64,000 bases of DNA, from the NCBI RefSeq assembly GCF_000166135.1, contig NC_014666.1, forward strand, positions 186,001 to 250,000. Reading direction: 5' to 3'. The notes below the pieces were generated by a model. That model searched no databases. It was not told where the DNA came from and worked only from the letters and a program-made list of their open reading frames with translations. How positions within the stretch are numbered: the stretch's first letter is position 1; every line of letters begins with the position of its first letter. Origin of the DNA: Pseudofrankia inefficax. GTDB lineage: Bacteria; Actinomycetota; Actinomycetes; Frankiales; Frankiaceae. Both the position numbers and the translations under genes were made by a program. Of this stretch, positions 25,999-34,719 are shown piece by piece.

Positions 25999-27518
25999 CC
26001 GGGCCGACCAGGCGGTCTCGCGACGATGAGGACCGCCACGCCCAGGAAACCGTGCGAGTCCCGTCCCCGCGGTCAGGCGGGGCCGACGAGGTCGGCGGCG
26101 GGGCGACGAGCGCGGGCGGCGCCCGCCGGGCGGCCGCGCGCGCCGCCAGGGCGACCGCCGCCGGCACCCGCGGTCGCGGCGTGTACCTGCTGGTCACGGT
26201 GATGACCCTGGTCGCCGCGGCGGTCCTGAGCGTGACCGTCGGGCGCCACTACCGGGCGCTCACCTCGACGTCCGAGTTCTTCCACCGGCATGCCTACACG
26301 CCGTCCTACGACCCGATCAGCAACGTCGAGCGGGGCCTGCAGCCGAACACCATTGACACCAGGACCAGCAAACCGGACCCGTCGATCAGGGCGATCTCGA
26401 TCAGCCCGACCGGCGTGGACCTGCTGGTCGGCGGCCAGGTCCACCACAGCTTCCCCCAGCAGGCGTCGGTCAACGGGCTGCCCCAGCTGGCGTCGATCGT
26501 CAACGATCCGGACTGGCTGGAGTACGACGGGCAGGGCCATGCGGTGCTGCACGCCGCGCTGGTCGTCGTCGGCCAGACGGCGTTCACGATCGACGCGCCC
26601 GTCACGAGCCTGGTCCTGGAGTCCCGCCGCGGTGTCCTGCTCGGCGCGGAGAGCGGAACGCTGGCGATCGACGGGGTGAGCATCCGGCCCAGCGCACCGA
26701 ACCCGGACCCCGGCCAGCGCGCGCTCGACCAGCGACAGCCGTTCATCGTCGCCGCCAGCCGGTCTCAGCTGATCATCTCCCACAGCCACCTCAGCACCCT
26801 CGGCCGGGACTGGAACAGCTCCTACGGCGTCTCCTGGACCGACGGTGCCAGCGGAAGCATCACCAACAGCGAGGTCGACCACACGTTCATCGCGACCTAC
26901 ACCGATGCCGCGCACGACGTGACGATCGCCAACAACTGGCTGCACGACAACGCGCTCTACGGCGTCGACCCGCACTCGAACTCGACCCGGATCGTGGTCC
27001 GGCAGAACCTCAGCGAGCACAACGGCCGGCACGGGATCATCTTCTCGGACAACGTCACCGACAGCGTCGTCGAGGACAACGTCGCTCGGGACAACCACCT
27101 GAACGGCATCATGATGGACGCCCAGAGCACCGGTAACCGCATCGTCGGGAACTCCGTCACCGGGAACCGAGGTGACGGGCTGGTGCTCGCCTCGTCGCCG
27201 CACAACGTGCTGACCAACAACACGGTCACGGACAACCGGATCGGCGTCATGGTCCGCGGCGCGGACGGGGACGAGGGCGTGACCCTGCGCGGGAACGAGA
27301 TACGCGGCAACCAGCTCGCGTCACAGGGGATCTCGCTGGCGGGCAACAAGGTCAGCGGCAACGGCACCACCTGGCGACCGCGGGTGCTCGCCGTGATCTG
27401 GTCCCTGGTGCCGGTCACGATCCTGCTGCTGATCGGTTTCACCAGGACGCTGCGCCGGCGCCGTGGTCGCGCCGTCGGCCGCGGCCACCGACCCTCGGCG
27501 GTGACCATCGGTGCCTAG
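25995..27518 (+). CDS. AlgG-like membrane-anchored parallel beta-helix protein (putative polyuronate C5-epimerase)
   Basis: 507 residues; GTG start overlaps the GT2 stop. Polar N-terminus, membrane anchor at about 62-81, an extracytoplasmic beta-helix, and a second membrane segment at about 467-487 (AVIWSLVPVTILLLIGF). The helix carries YGVDPH (322-327) and RHGIIFSDN (345-353), matching the catalytic strip of AlgG-type mannuronan epimerases (YG-x-DPHD then HGII), except that the final Asp of DPHD is Ser. Later turns such as NRIVGNSVTGN and HNVLTNNTVTDN are canonical NosD/AlgG repeats. Double anchoring at the outer membrane face beside the synthase suggests epimerisation or guidance of the growing chain. 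Whether the DPHS variant is catalytic is unknown. Confidence 0.78.
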   Translation: MTGPTRRSRDDEDRHAQETVRVPSPRSGGADEVGGGATSAGGARRAAARAARATAAGTRGRGVYLLVTVMTLVAAAVLSVTVGRHYRALTSTSEFFHRHAYTPSYDPISNVERGLQPNTIDTRTSKPDPSIRAISISPTGVDLLVGGQVHHSFPQQASVNGLPQLASIVNDPDWLEYDGQGHAVLHAALVVVGQTAFTIDAPVTSLVLESRRGVLLGAESGTLAIDGVSIRPSAPNPDPGQRALDQRQPFIVAASRSQLIISHSHLSTLGRDWNSSYGVSWTDGASGSITNSEVDHTFIATYTDAAHDVTIANNWLHDNALYGVDPHSNSTRIVVRQNLSEHNGRHGIIFSDNVTDSVVEDNVARDNHLNGIMMDAQSTGNRIVGNSVTGNRGDGLVLASSPHNVLTNNTVTDNRIGVMVRGADGDEGVTLRGNEIRGNQLASQGISLAGNKVSGNGTTWRPRVLAVIWSLVPVTILLLIGFTRTLRRRRGRAVGRGHRPSAVTIGA

Positions 27519-29847
27519 GCCCGCGGACCTCCGCCTGTTCGCGCCGTCCATCCCGCCGGCCCGCGGCGCGGACGTCACGGAGCGGGGGGCTGCCCGCGGC
27601 GCGGACAGCCAGCCGGCCCCGGACGTCCTGGTCGGCCCGGTCCCGGCGGCGGCTGGCGAGCCGGCTGAGGCCGAGCGAGCCGGTGACCAGGGTGCGCCGG
27701 AGGCGGACACCGGCGCCGGCCGGCGGGCTCGGGAGTTCCGGCCCGACATCGAGGGCCTGCGAGCCGTCGCGGTGCTGCTGGTGGTCCTGGGGCATTCGAA
27801 CCTCGGCGTCCCCGGCGGCTTCGTCGGCGTCGACGTCTTCTTCGTGATCTCCGGGTTCCTCATCACCCAGCAGCTGCTGCGCGAGCGGGCGACCCGGGGG
27901 CGGATCTCGTTCCGTCGCTTCTACGCCCGAAGGGCCCGCCGGATCCTGCCGGCGGCGGCGGTGGTGATCGTGGCGACGGTGCTCGCCTCCTGGGCGTGGC
28001 TGTCGCCGCTGCGCGTGCGGGACATCGCCTGGGACGCCGTGTACTCCGCGTTCTCGGCCGTGAACCTCAGGCTGGCCCACAGCGGCACCGACTACTTCCA
28101 GTCCGCCGCGCCGCCGTCGCCGCTGCAGCACTACTGGTCGCTCGCGGTGGAGGAGCAGTTCTACCTCGTCTGGCCGTTGCTGCTCACGCTCGTGACCCTG
28201 GCCGCCACCGCGGTCACGGCCCGGCGGCGCCGCTCGGCCCCGCCCGAGGCCGGCGACGAGGGCCGGCCCGTGCCCGGCACCCGACCGGTGGTGCTCGTGC
28301 TGCTCACGGTCGTCGCCGGCTCGCTGCTGCTCAGCGTGGTGGTCACGGCCCGGTCGGCCCCCTGGGCCTATTTCGGCGGTCACACCCGGGCGTGGGAACT
28401 GGCACTGGGCGCGCTGGTCGCCGTCTGGGCGCCCGCGTTCGAGCGGATGGGACGGGCGCTGTCGAGCCAGCTCAGCTGGCTGGGCCTGGCCGGGATCGCC
28501 GTCGCCGCCTTCGCCTACGGCGACAGCACGCCCTACCCGGGCACCGCCGCGCTGCTGCCCGTCGGGGCGGCCGCGCTGGTGGTCGCCGGTGGCTGCGCGG
28601 CGCCTCGGAAGGGGGCCGAACTGCTGCTGGGGCGCGCGCCGCTGCGGCTGGTCGGCCGGCTCAGCTACTCCTGGTACCTGTGGCACTGGCCGGTGCTGCG
28701 GATCTGGCCCGAGGCGACCGGCCGCCCGTTCCACACCGGCGAGAAGCTGGCGGCGCTCGGGCTGTCCCTGGTGCTCGCCTGGCTCACCTACCTGCTGGTG
28801 GAGAACCCGGTCAGGACCCGGCCGCTGCTGGTCCGCCGGCCGTCGCTCGGCCTGGGCCTTGGCGGGGCGCTGGCCGCGGCGGCCGCCGGCCTGGCGCTGC
28901 TGGTCGCCGCCGTCGACACGGTGCCCGGCGGGCGGTCCAGCGGGCCACTGCGGGCGCTGGACGCGACCGGCGCGGCCCCCACCGCGCCCACGGCCGCCGG
29001 GATCACGACGCAGCCCAGGTTCGTGGGCGTCGGCACGAGCTCGTTGACGCCGCTGATCACCCAGTCGGCCCGGCTGCGCGCCCTGCCGACCAGCCTGCAG
29101 CCGTCCCTCGCGAAGGCCGGGGACGACCTCGGCGAGAACAAGTGCCGGACGCCGATCACCTCCAGTACGCCGATCGACTGCGTCGCCGGTGACCCGAACG
29201 GGTCCTCGACCGTCGTGCTGTTCGGCGACTCGCACGCCAACCAGTGGTTCAACGCCCTGGACGCGATCGCGAAGGAGTCGCACTGGCGGCTCGTCCCGTA
29301 CACCAAGGGCGGGTGCCCACCGCCGTACTACCCGAACTTCTACCTGGACGAGCTCAAGCGGGTCTACACCGAGTGCTATGCCTGGCGGGACGCCGTGTTC
29401 GCGCGCATCGCGGCGCTGCGCCCGGGCCTGGTCGTGATCGGCTCGGAGGCGCGGGTTCAGGCGAAGGACGCCGGGCCCGGCGCGACGACCGATCTCGTCC
29501 GGACGCTGCGGGCTACCGGCGCGAAGGTCGCGTTCCTGGAGGACACGCCGTTCCCCGGCTTCCAGGTGCCGGACTGCCTGGCCAGCCACCCTTCGAACGT
29601 GACGTCCTGCATGGTGACCATCCAGAAGTCGAAGATCGCCGAGCCGCAGCGCGAGATCGAGGACCGCGGCGCGCTGGCCGGCGGCGCGACGCTGATCGAC
29701 CCGTTGCCCTGGCTGTGCGTGCGCGACCAGTGCCCGCCGATCATCGGCAACGCCGTCGTCTACGCGGACAACAGCCATCTCACCGGCACGTACTCGACCC
29801 TGCTCGCGCCCTTCCTCGGCCCAGCCCTGCGGGCCGTCCTGCGATGA
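27511..29847 (+). CDS. acyltransferase-3 / SGNH fusion, polysaccharide O-acetyltransferase (OafA type)
   Basis: 778 residues; GTG start overlaps the previous gene by 8 bp. After about 75 polar residues comes the acyltransferase-3 domain with ten or so membrane segments, beginning REFRPDIEGLRAVAV and containing the conserved GHSN His (H95) and FFVISGFLI. The C-terminal extracytoplasmic SGNH domain has GDSH (572-575) and the catalytic DNSH dyad (D753, H756). AT3-SGNH proteins move acetyl (or similar) groups across the membrane and attach them to surface polysaccharide. In this operon it would play the part of AlgI/AlgJ/AlgX in alginate O-acetylation. It overlaps the lyase start by ATGA. Confidence 0.9.
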   Translation: MPRPADLRLFAPSIPPARGADVTERGAARGADSQPAPDVLVGPVPAAAGEPAEAERAGDQGAPEADTGAGRRAREFRPDIEGLRAVAVLLVVLGHSNLGVPGGFVGVDVFFVISGFLITQQLLRERATRGRISFRRFYARRARRILPAAAVVIVATVLASWAWLSPLRVRDIAWDAVYSAFSAVNLRLAHSGTDYFQSAAPPSPLQHYWSLAVEEQFYLVWPLLLTLVTLAATAVTARRRRSAPPEAGDEGRPVPGTRPVVLVLLTVVAGSLLLSVVVTARSAPWAYFGGHTRAWELALGALVAVWAPAFERMGRALSSQLSWLGLAGIAVAAFAYGDSTPYPGTAALLPVGAAALVVAGGCAAPRKGAELLLGRAPLRLVGRLSYSWYLWHWPVLRIWPEATGRPFHTGEKLAALGLSLVLAWLTYLLVENPVRTRPLLVRRPSLGLGLGGALAAAAAGLALLVAAVDTVPGGRSSGPLRALDATGAAPTAPTAAGITTQPRFVGVGTSSLTPLITQSARLRALPTSLQPSLAKAGDDLGENKCRTPITSSTPIDCVAGDPNGSSTVVLFGDSHANQWFNALDAIAKESHWRLVPYTKGGCPPPYYPNFYLDELKRVYTECYAWRDAVFARIAALRPGLVVIGSEARVQAKDAGPGATTDLVRTLRATGAKVAFLEDTPFPGFQVPDCLASHPSNVTSCMVTIQKSKIAEPQREIEDRGALAGGATLIDPLPWLCVRDQCPPIIGNAVVYADNSHLTGTYSTLLAPFLGPALRAVLR

Positions 29848-30887
29848 CCGGGCCGACCCGGCCGGCGGGACGCGGGTACCAGGCCCGGACTCGCGGCTCG
29901 CGGCGCGACCGGATGGTCCGCGGCGTGACCCTGGTCGTGCTGCCCGCGCTCGCCGGGCTGGCCGCCTGCTCCGGCGGCCGGCCACAGGGCGGCCACGGTG
30001 GCTCGGCGCCGACGCCCGCGCCGACGGCGTCGCGCTCCGGGCCGGCCGCCGCCGACGAGCCGACCGCGCCGACCTCGCCGCTGGCCCGGTTCTTCGGGGA
30101 CGACCTGGTCATGCGCTCCCGTGGCTCGTTCAACCTGGACAAGGTGCGCCTGGTCTCCAGCGGTGACCGGTGCGTGCCGACGTACCTGCGGGTCCGCTAC
30201 CCGGCCGGCTCGGCCAGCCAGCTCTCGGTCCGCAACGAGGACGCGCCGACCGGTGGGGCCCAGGCCTACCTGCTGCTGAAGTCCGGCCCGACCGACATCC
30301 TGCATCTGAGCTACCGTGTCCGGTTCCCGGCCGGCTTCCAGTTCAACAAGGGCGGGAAACTGCCTGGACTATTCGGCGGCGACCACGTGGCGGGCGGCAA
30401 CATCCCGGACGGCTCGAACGGCCTGTCCACCCGCTACATGTGGCGGGCCGGGGGCGCTGGCGAGGTGTACGCCTACCTACCGTCCTCGCAGGTGCACGGC
30501 ACCAACATCGGCACCGGTAGCTGGAGTTTTCCGCCGGGTCAGTGGGTGACGATGCAGCAGCGGGTTCGTCTGAACACCCCGGGCCAGGCCGACGGGTCGA
30601 TCACGGTCTGGATGGACGGCCGGCAGGCCCTTCGAGTCGACAACCTGCTGTTCCGGGACAGCGGGACGCTCCAGATCGACGGCCTGTTCTTCTCCACCTT
30701 CTTCGGCGGCGGCGACACCACCTGGGCAAGCCCCACCGACCAGTACGCCGACTTCGCCGACTTCCAGGTCTCCCCGAACTACATCAACGACACGATGCCC
30801 GCCGGGTGCGCGCCTCCGGGCCCGACGATCACCCCGAGCCTGTGGCCATCCAGCGAGACTTCCGACGGCTCAGGGCCAGACCAGTAG
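29844..30887 (+). CDS. PL14-like polysaccharide lyase lipoprotein
   Basis: 347 residues from ATG 29844, overlapping the previous stop. The lipoprotein signal ends LAGLAACS (Cys42); a Pro/Ala-rich linker runs to about 80. The beta-jelly-roll domain shows YRVRFPAGFQFNKGGKLPG, LSTRYMWR, EVYAYLPSSQ, GSWSFPPGQWVTM and DGLFFSTFFGG, the conserved series of the PL14 group (alginate/glucuronan-type lyases). Family members cleave polyuronates by beta-elimination. As last gene of the dehydrogenase-GT2-epimerase-acetyltransferase operon it probably trims or releases the product at the cell surface. Assignment to PL14 rests on recognised sequence blocks; specificity (mannuronate, guluronate or glucuronate) is open. 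Confidence 0.78.
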   Translation: MTGPTRPAGRGYQARTRGSRRDRMVRGVTLVVLPALAGLAACSGGRPQGGHGGSAPTPAPTASRSGPAAADEPTAPTSPLARFFGDDLVMRSRGSFNLDKVRLVSSGDRCVPTYLRVRYPAGSASQLSVRNEDAPTGGAQAYLLLKSGPTDILHLSYRVRFPAGFQFNKGGKLPGLFGGDHVAGGNIPDGSNGLSTRYMWRAGGAGEVYAYLPSSQVHGTNIGTGSWSFPPGQWVTMQQRVRLNTPGQADGSITVWMDGRQALRVDNLLFRDSGTLQIDGLFFSTFFGGGDTTWASPTDQYADFADFQVSPNYINDTMPAGCAPPGPTITPSLWPSSETSDGSGPDQ

Positions 30888-31075
30888 GCACCGCCCTCGC
30901 CGTCCGCGCGCCCCGACCCGGTCGCACGGCGCTCGCGATAGCAGTACGAATCCCGGTCGGTCACCAGGACCTATCGGGTCGCAGGCGTCTTGGCAGGTGC
31001 CATCAAGGCTCCCGCCCCTTCCCGGTGCAGATCGACATCACTCAGCTGTAGCCGTCGCTCCGGGTCTCCCCGCCC

Positions 31076-32587
31076 GTGGTGCGGCCGCGGGATCGTTCGG
31101 ACGTTTCGGTCCATTGCGGTGATGTCACGAATGGTGGTCGACTCGGCCGCTATCGTGTCCGTCTGGCGGGCGGGGGCGTCCGGGGCGGGGGGATCGAGGC
31201 CTTGTTCGGGTTCGAGTTTCAGACGGCCAATGCGTTCGTGAAGGGGCCGTTCGTCGCCGGGGTGGGCGAGCGCCAGGTCGCCTGGCGACACACGCTTACC
31301 AAGGCGACGCTGGAGGGCGACGAGTCCCGCCGGCCGGGCGCGACCGCGGACCTGGAGTTCGTCACCCCGGCCGTCGAAGACCTGCAGAGCGCGAATGCGG
31401 CCGTGGGTGCCCTCACCGGGCTCGCCCAGGCGATCCTGGACACCAGGCCGGTCTCTGGCGGCATCCGGATTTTCAAAAAAGGCGGCCAGCTCGCCGGAGG
31501 CGTCTGGCAGGCCGACTGCGCCATCCTGATCCACGACGAGACGTTCGGCGCGCAGGCGCAGGGCACCGTCGGCGTGCCGCTGACCGGGATCGGCACGCTG
31601 CTGTCCAAGGTGTGGGCCCGGACCGCCGGGCACAGCGATTCGCATTCCCAGGTCGCCCAGGAGGAGAGCGGATTCTTCGAGTACCTGAGCACCGCGATTC
31701 CCGCCTGTCAGGAGGCCGAGAACGTGGAGGCCGCCGAGCTTTACGGTTTCCTGACCGCGTGCCATCTGTTCCTGGTCCGGGCCACCCGCGCGCCGCTGTC
31801 GTTCGTGTCCGGCGAGGACCTGACGGGGTTTCACCCGACCGAGAGCAAGGGCATCTTCGACTTCAGCGACCGCCCCGATGTCCGGGCGGCGGCGGCGCGG
31901 GTGCGCGGTCTGGAGGCGCCGCCCGAGCGCGCACTGGTGAAGGTCGGTTCCGACTCGCCGAAGGACATGTTCCAGCTCCTACACCGCACCGACTTCCACT
32001 CGATGTACCTGGCGGTGCCGGAGAAACAGCGGAAGATCATTGAAGGGCGCCCGGTCGCCGAGGCGCTGTGGCCGCCGGAATGGAGCGGCGCCGAGGCGTT
32101 CGTGTTCCCGCTGCCGTACCGGATCGAAGCCGAGGCAACGGACACTCGGGCCCGCGGCCTCGAACCGCTGACCAAGGCCGAATGGATCAACGAGAAGGCG
32201 CCCAGGCTGGAGCGCGCGCCCGTCACCTGGACGCTCGTCGACCACGGCCCCACCATCGGCGACTGGTGGACGTCGGTGCAGAAGGGCGACGTGCGCCGGG
32301 ACGGTATCCCGAAGGACGCCGCCTCACCGCCGCCCGGCTTCCGCGGGCGGGACCCGAAATACCTGGCCACATTCCCCGACTCGTCCATCGAGGACAAGGC
32401 GACCTTCTACGGGATGGGTTCCTTCCCCATCGACGTCGACAAGAAGACGGGCATCCCGCTCGCCGTGTACGAGCACCGCGACCTCATGGCGGACAAGGAC
32501 ATCCCGCCGCAGGAGAAGCTCGGCCTCGCCCAGTGGTCGACGGTCGTCGCGGTGTTCGTCGAGCACTACGTGCCGACCCTCGGCTGA
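31076..32587 (+). CDS. hypothetical protein, unrecognised family
   Basis: 503 residues if GTG 31076 is the start; TTG 31202 or another site may be the true start, because the first ~40 residues are Arg/Gly-rich and not protein-like, and no clear ribosome binding site is visible. The body looks like a soluble cytoplasmic globular protein: no signal peptide, no membrane segment, balanced charge. It opens FGFEFQTANAF and has DLEFVTPAVEDL near residue 90, faintly like the FGxE...E-hhSPP pattern of amidoligases, but without enough motif support to claim it. Two His-rich spots (AGHSDSHSQ and LLHRTDFHS) are noted. It ends 21 bp from the convergent DUF218 gene. No function proposed. Confidence 0.6.
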   Translation: MVRPRDRSDVSVHCGDVTNGGRLGRYRVRLAGGGVRGGGIEALFGFEFQTANAFVKGPFVAGVGERQVAWRHTLTKATLEGDESRRPGATADLEFVTPAVEDLQSANAAVGALTGLAQAILDTRPVSGGIRIFKKGGQLAGGVWQADCAILIHDETFGAQAQGTVGVPLTGIGTLLSKVWARTAGHSDSHSQVAQEESGFFEYLSTAIPACQEAENVEAAELYGFLTACHLFLVRATRAPLSFVSGEDLTGFHPTESKGIFDFSDRPDVRAAAARVRGLEAPPERALVKVGSDSPKDMFQLLHRTDFHSMYLAVPEKQRKIIEGRPVAEALWPPEWSGAEAFVFPLPYRIEAEATDTRARGLEPLTKAEWINEKAPRLERAPVTWTLVDHGPTIGDWWTSVQKGDVRRDGIPKDAASPPPGFRGRDPKYLATFPDSSIEDKATFYGMGSFPIDVDKKTGIPLAVYEHRDLMADKDIPPQEKLGLAQWSTVVAVFVEHYVPTLG

Positions 32588-32613
32588 CCCGCGCGGACTG
32601 CGGCCGGGTCAGC
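32583..32613. terminator. bidirectional hairpin between convergent genes
   Basis: GCTGACCCG (32583-32591) and CGGGTCAGC (32605-32613) are perfect 9-bp arms with a 13-base loop. Each arm contains the stop codon of one of the two convergent genes. Confidence 0.6.
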
Positions 32614-33220
32614 AGCTTCGTTGCCAGATCAGCGCCTTGAACATCGCGCTCCACTGGTAGGCGATGAGGTAGGGCCAGTCGCGGAAGGGCGGGTCGACGC
32701 TCACCATGATCTTCTTGCCGGCGTAGCAGCGGTCGATACGCAGCCTTGCTCGGACGTTCTGGGACCTGTCGGTAACGAAGATCATGCGCGTCCAGCCGTA
32801 CCGCGCCGCGAGCCGGCCGGCCTCGCGGGCCTCACCCTGGGTCGTGAACGGGTCCGGTCGGAAACAGATCACCTTGACGTTCGGGACGGTCGGACAGTGC
32901 CGCGCGTTCGGCGTGGAGAGCGCGAGTACGGGCGCGTAGCCCGCGCGGGCCAGTTCCAGCGCGCGGTCGCGGCGGTCGCCGGCTCCGCCCAGCATCAAGA
33001 TCGCATTCGCGCGGGCTGGACGGTCGGTGGGTGGGAAGACAATGATCGCCAGGGTCGCGCCGATGAACAGTATGAAGAGGACTACCAGCGCGGCTGCCGT
33101 GCGTAGGATCGCGCGCCTTGGGAACCTGCGTCGAACCGGTCCGTCGGCGACGGCGGGACCGATCGGAGCGGGTACGACCGGACGAAACTGCCGCGGGAGC
33201 CGGACCAGACTTCGGGACAC
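32609..33220 (-). CDS. DUF218 (YdcF/SanA/ElyC-like) membrane protein
   Basis: 203 residues. Basic N-terminus, single membrane anchor at about 40-61 (AALVVLFILFIGATLAIIVF), then a DUF218 domain: ANAILMLGGAGDRRDRALELARAG (opening strand and helix), TQGEAREAGRLAARYGW (the conserved T-xx-E segment) and MIFVTDRSQNVRARL. Relatives such as SanA and ElyC act in envelope or undecaprenyl-lipid carrier homeostasis; the biochemical activity is unsettled. Located within polysaccharide genes that depend on polyprenyl phosphate, which makes a lipid-carrier role attractive but unproven. Convergent with the orphan gene at 31076. Confidence 0.75.
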   Translation of the reverse strand: MSRSLVRLPRQFRPVVPAPIGPAVADGPVRRRFPRRAILRTAAALVVLFILFIGATLAIIVFPPTDRPARANAILMLGGAGDRRDRALELARAGYAPVLALSTPNARHCPTVPNVKVICFRPDPFTTQGEAREAGRLAARYGWTRMIFVTDRSQNVRARLRIDRCYAGKKIMVSVDPPFRDWPYLIAYQWSAMFKALIWQRSC

Positions 33221-33570
33221 ACCTCACGATGTCACGCACGGTTGACACGAACCGACATCGCAACGAGACCTGACCGGCAACGGGACCCAGGTCACAGCCG
33301 GAACTCGCCGGACGCGCGGGTGCTGCGTGATCGCCCGGGTCCGAACGGGTTGGTGTAGCTCTGCGGACGGCTGGTCTATCCGAGGGCGCCAAGTCCGTCG
33401 AGGGAATCACGATCCGCCAACACTTTTTGACTCTGACGAGGAGCTCGACGAGTTCCTCGCGTTCACCTACGCCGAGCGTCGACGCGACGTCGCCTGAGCC
33501 GCGGCCACGGTCGGGCGATGTCGAGTCGTTCGCCGGCCCTGTGACGCGGGCTTGATTGTCGCGTTCCTGG
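33221..33570. other. 350-bp intergenic region with possible gene remnant
   Basis: Apart from the short open tail at 33411-33497 described separately, no gene or regulatory motif is supported. It lies upstream of the DUF218 gene and downstream of the GDSL lipoprotein gene, both on the minus strand. Confidence 0.4.
33411..33497 (+). pseudogene. possible 3' remnant of a small gene
   Basis: A plus-strand frame reads TLFDSDEELDEFLAFTYAE followed by RRRDVA and a TGA at 33495-33497. The acidic, helix-forming, compositionally balanced tail looks more protein-like than the surroundings, but no start codon or upstream domain can be found. It may be the end of a decayed small gene or chance. Confidence 0.2.
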
Positions 33571-34494
33571 CTATTTGCCCTTGAAGAGGTAGCCGTAGAC
33601 GGCGTCCGCTATTGCCTGTTCGCCCTGGGCGTTCGGGTGAGCGCTGGCCGTCGTGCCCGCGCCGAGGAGTTCCACCGGATAGAGCCAGGAGTCGGTGGTA
33701 CACAGCCGATGGCCGTTGAGCGTGTTGGCGGTCGAGACGAACTCGACGCCGGCCTTCCCGGCGGCCCGCTTGGCAACTCGGTCAAGGTCGTCGTTCAGCC
33801 CGACGAGTTGCACTCGCTCGGTGCTGTCCATCCACTTGCAGGTGTTGTCGCTGCGGCTCGGGAAGATGTCCGGATATCCGACGACGAGGATCCGCGCGTT
33901 CGGGGCCGCCGCCTTCACGCCCTGGTAGGCGGTCTGCAACAGGCCGGGCAGCTGGTTCTCGACGAACTGCACGCTGTTGTTGTCATGACCGGTCCAGAAG
34001 CAGCGCCACACCACGCAACTGGCGATAGTTGGCCCGAAGCCCGCGTCGTTGCCGCCGATCGTGATCGTCACGACGTCCGGATGGACCCCTGCTGACAGCA
34101 GCGACTTCAGGGCCGTGATCTGGGCCGACTGTCCGTGGAAGGCGCTCGTCAGCGAGTAGGTCTTGGCACCGGAACAGGCGAGCAGCTTCACCGTCGAGCC
34201 GGTCAGCTGCTGGCCGAGCAACCTCGGCCACGCGCTGGCGCTGCGGTGACAGGTCGCCGCGTCAGTGTCGAACGGCGCGTTGCCCTCACCCGAGGAGTAC
34301 GAGTCGCCGAGGGCCACGATCGTCAGCGGCTGGTCGCGGGTCAACGGTTTCCGCGTCGACGATCCGGTGGCGGCGTTCGCGACCGTCGGGGGCTGACAGG
34401 CGGTGAGCAAGGTCGCGATGGTCACGAAGAGGCTGACGACACCCAGCGCGACGAGGCGACGAGCCCGCGCCGAAGCGGGCGCACGCAGCTGCAT
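33571..34494 (-). CDS. SGNH/GDSL hydrolase lipoprotein
   Basis: 307 residues from ATG 34494; the frame is open to 34659, but the shorter start gives a proper signal peptide with lipobox LLTAC (Cys33). Catalytic blocks: ALGDSYSSGEG (nucleophile Ser65), GGND, and SAHPN near the C-terminus (His). Cysteine pairs suggest disulfides, as in the secreted Streptomyces/Mycobacterium esterase group. It hydrolyses esters at the cell surface; in this setting an acyl- or acetyl-polysaccharide esterase opposing the AT3-SGNH acetyltransferase is possible, though lipid esterase is equally plausible. It follows the sugar transferase gene on the same strand. Confidence 0.88.
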   Translation of the reverse strand: MQLRAPASARARRLVALGVVSLFVTIATLLTACQPPTVANAATGSSTRKPLTRDQPLTIVALGDSYSSGEGNAPFDTDAATCHRSASAWPRLLGQQLTGSTVKLLACSGAKTYSLTSAFHGQSAQITALKSLLSAGVHPDVVTITIGGNDAGFGPTIASCVVWRCFWTGHDNNSVQFVENQLPGLLQTAYQGVKAAAPNARILVVGYPDIFPSRSDNTCKWMDSTERVQLVGLNDDLDRVAKRAAGKAGVEFVSTANTLNGHRLCTTDSWLYPVELLGAGTTASAHPNAQGEQAIADAVYGYLFKGK

Positions 34495-34719
34495 GGTCTC
34501 GGAGCGTAGCTGCCCAGCTCCCGGTCGGCCGTCGCGTAGCGGCCATGAGGAGGCACGTCCCGTGTCGCGTGCGAGACCGCGCGGCGTGTCTCCCGGACAT
34601 AGCGGACATGTCAGCGCGAGGTCTGCTATCTGGCCGGGACCTCCAGCATCGCCGTGCATGGCGGCCGCGGATGGCCGTCAGGTGGCGGCCCCTGGGGCCG
34701 CGCTGTCCACGCTGGCGGG

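Noticed and set aside
27439-29985. 848-residue open frame on the minus strand
   Set aside because: Mirror frame of the AT3-SGNH gene; Arg/Gly/Gln-rich, no family motifs, and the plus-strand gene is unmistakable.
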